The notes under the pieces are model-generated. The model made no database searches. It was given only the letters and a program-made list of their open reading frames with translations, and was not told the origin of the DNA. A stretch of DNA of 10,578 bases from JADHUC01 sp964617665 (GTDB lineage Bacteria > Planctomycetota > Planctomycetia > Pirellulales > Pirellulaceae), in assembly GCA_964617665.1 (NCBI GenBank), contig CAZUAH010000490.1, forward strand, positions 1 through 10,578, given 5' to 3'. Positions 10,528 to 10,578 of this stretch are shown piece after piece. The position numbers and the translations under genes are program-made. Numbering within the stretch: the first letter of the stretch is position 1; every line of letters starts with the position of its first letter.

Positions 10528-10578
10528 AAGTAAGCCTTTGACTTCGCGAGCTTGCGAGCCAACAAGTAAGCCTTTGAC
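10525..10578 (+). repeat. start of a 36-bp-period tandem repeat
   Basis: AACAAGTAAGCCTTTGAC occurs at 10525-10542 and again at 10561-10578, separated by 18 bp (TTCGCGAGCTTGCGAGCC, which contains a TCGC/GCGA dyad). The unit is therefore 36 bp and the window ends exactly at the end of the second copy. It may be an attC-like structure or a minisatellite that continues beyond the window. Confidence 0.65.

Noticed and set aside
10525..10578. CRISPR array at the right edge
   Set aside because: The repeats are only 18 bp with an 18-bp spacer and just two copies; the period of 36 suits a tandem repeat or attC-like structure, and no cas gene is present.

Overview
The window looks like accessory chromosomal DNA from a planctomycete, probably a Rhodopirellula/Pirellulaceae-like bacterium. 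The main clue is three small proteins that begin with the F-(T/R)-L-R membrane-anchor signature common in that phylum, two of them tied to decayed leucine-rich-repeat tails. Shine-Dalgarno sites are patchy and many short proteins are lineage-restricted. The assignment is an inference; no rRNA or universal marker is present.

Layout. (1) 1-60 is the 3' end of a gene cut by the window edge, followed by a good sigma70-type promoter and a 100-aa lipoprotein gene (170-472). (2) From about 490 to 6290 there is a plus-strand run of small, unrelated single-gene units: an RraB-domain lipoprotein, several orphan membrane proteins, a zinc-ribbon/STAS protein, LRR-tail proteins and a 52-aa anchor protein. 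Nine of them are each preceded by one copy of the same promoter-bearing repeat, TTGGCT-N17-TAGGGT inside a conserved block of about 45-55 bp. In four units the ATG begins exactly 6 nt after the -10 hexamer, which predicts leaderless mRNAs. The run also holds debris of two ParB-like partition genes in opposite orientations (about 3848-4351 minus, 4696-4962 plus), flanking a secreted Arg-rich peptide gene with a normal ribosome-binding site. (3) 6339-7033 is a minus-strand pair, an Xre-type regulator and an acyl carrier protein, behind a near-consensus promoter that overlaps an inverted repeat. (4) 7298-8888 is a compact plus-strand set: an FTLR-anchored protein, an overlapping Cys-rich small protein and a complete alpha/beta hydrolase. 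(5) 8889-9794 has no recognisable gene but holds four imperfect hairpin repeats. (6) 9795-10526 encodes a four-TM protein resembling the TRADD-N-associated membrane domain of predicted bacterial conflict systems. It is framed by a 10-bp inverted repeat shaped like integron core sites. The window stops inside a 36-bp-period tandem repeat, as a contig end would.

Apart from the two short same-strand clusters (6339-7033 and 7298-8888), the genes do not form an obvious pathway. The region reads as an array of independently promoted gene units, reminiscent of a cassette array but, for most units, without attC sites that I can see. The strongest leads are the shared promoter repeat with exact leaderless geometry and the possible membrane effector in an integron-like frame at the right end.
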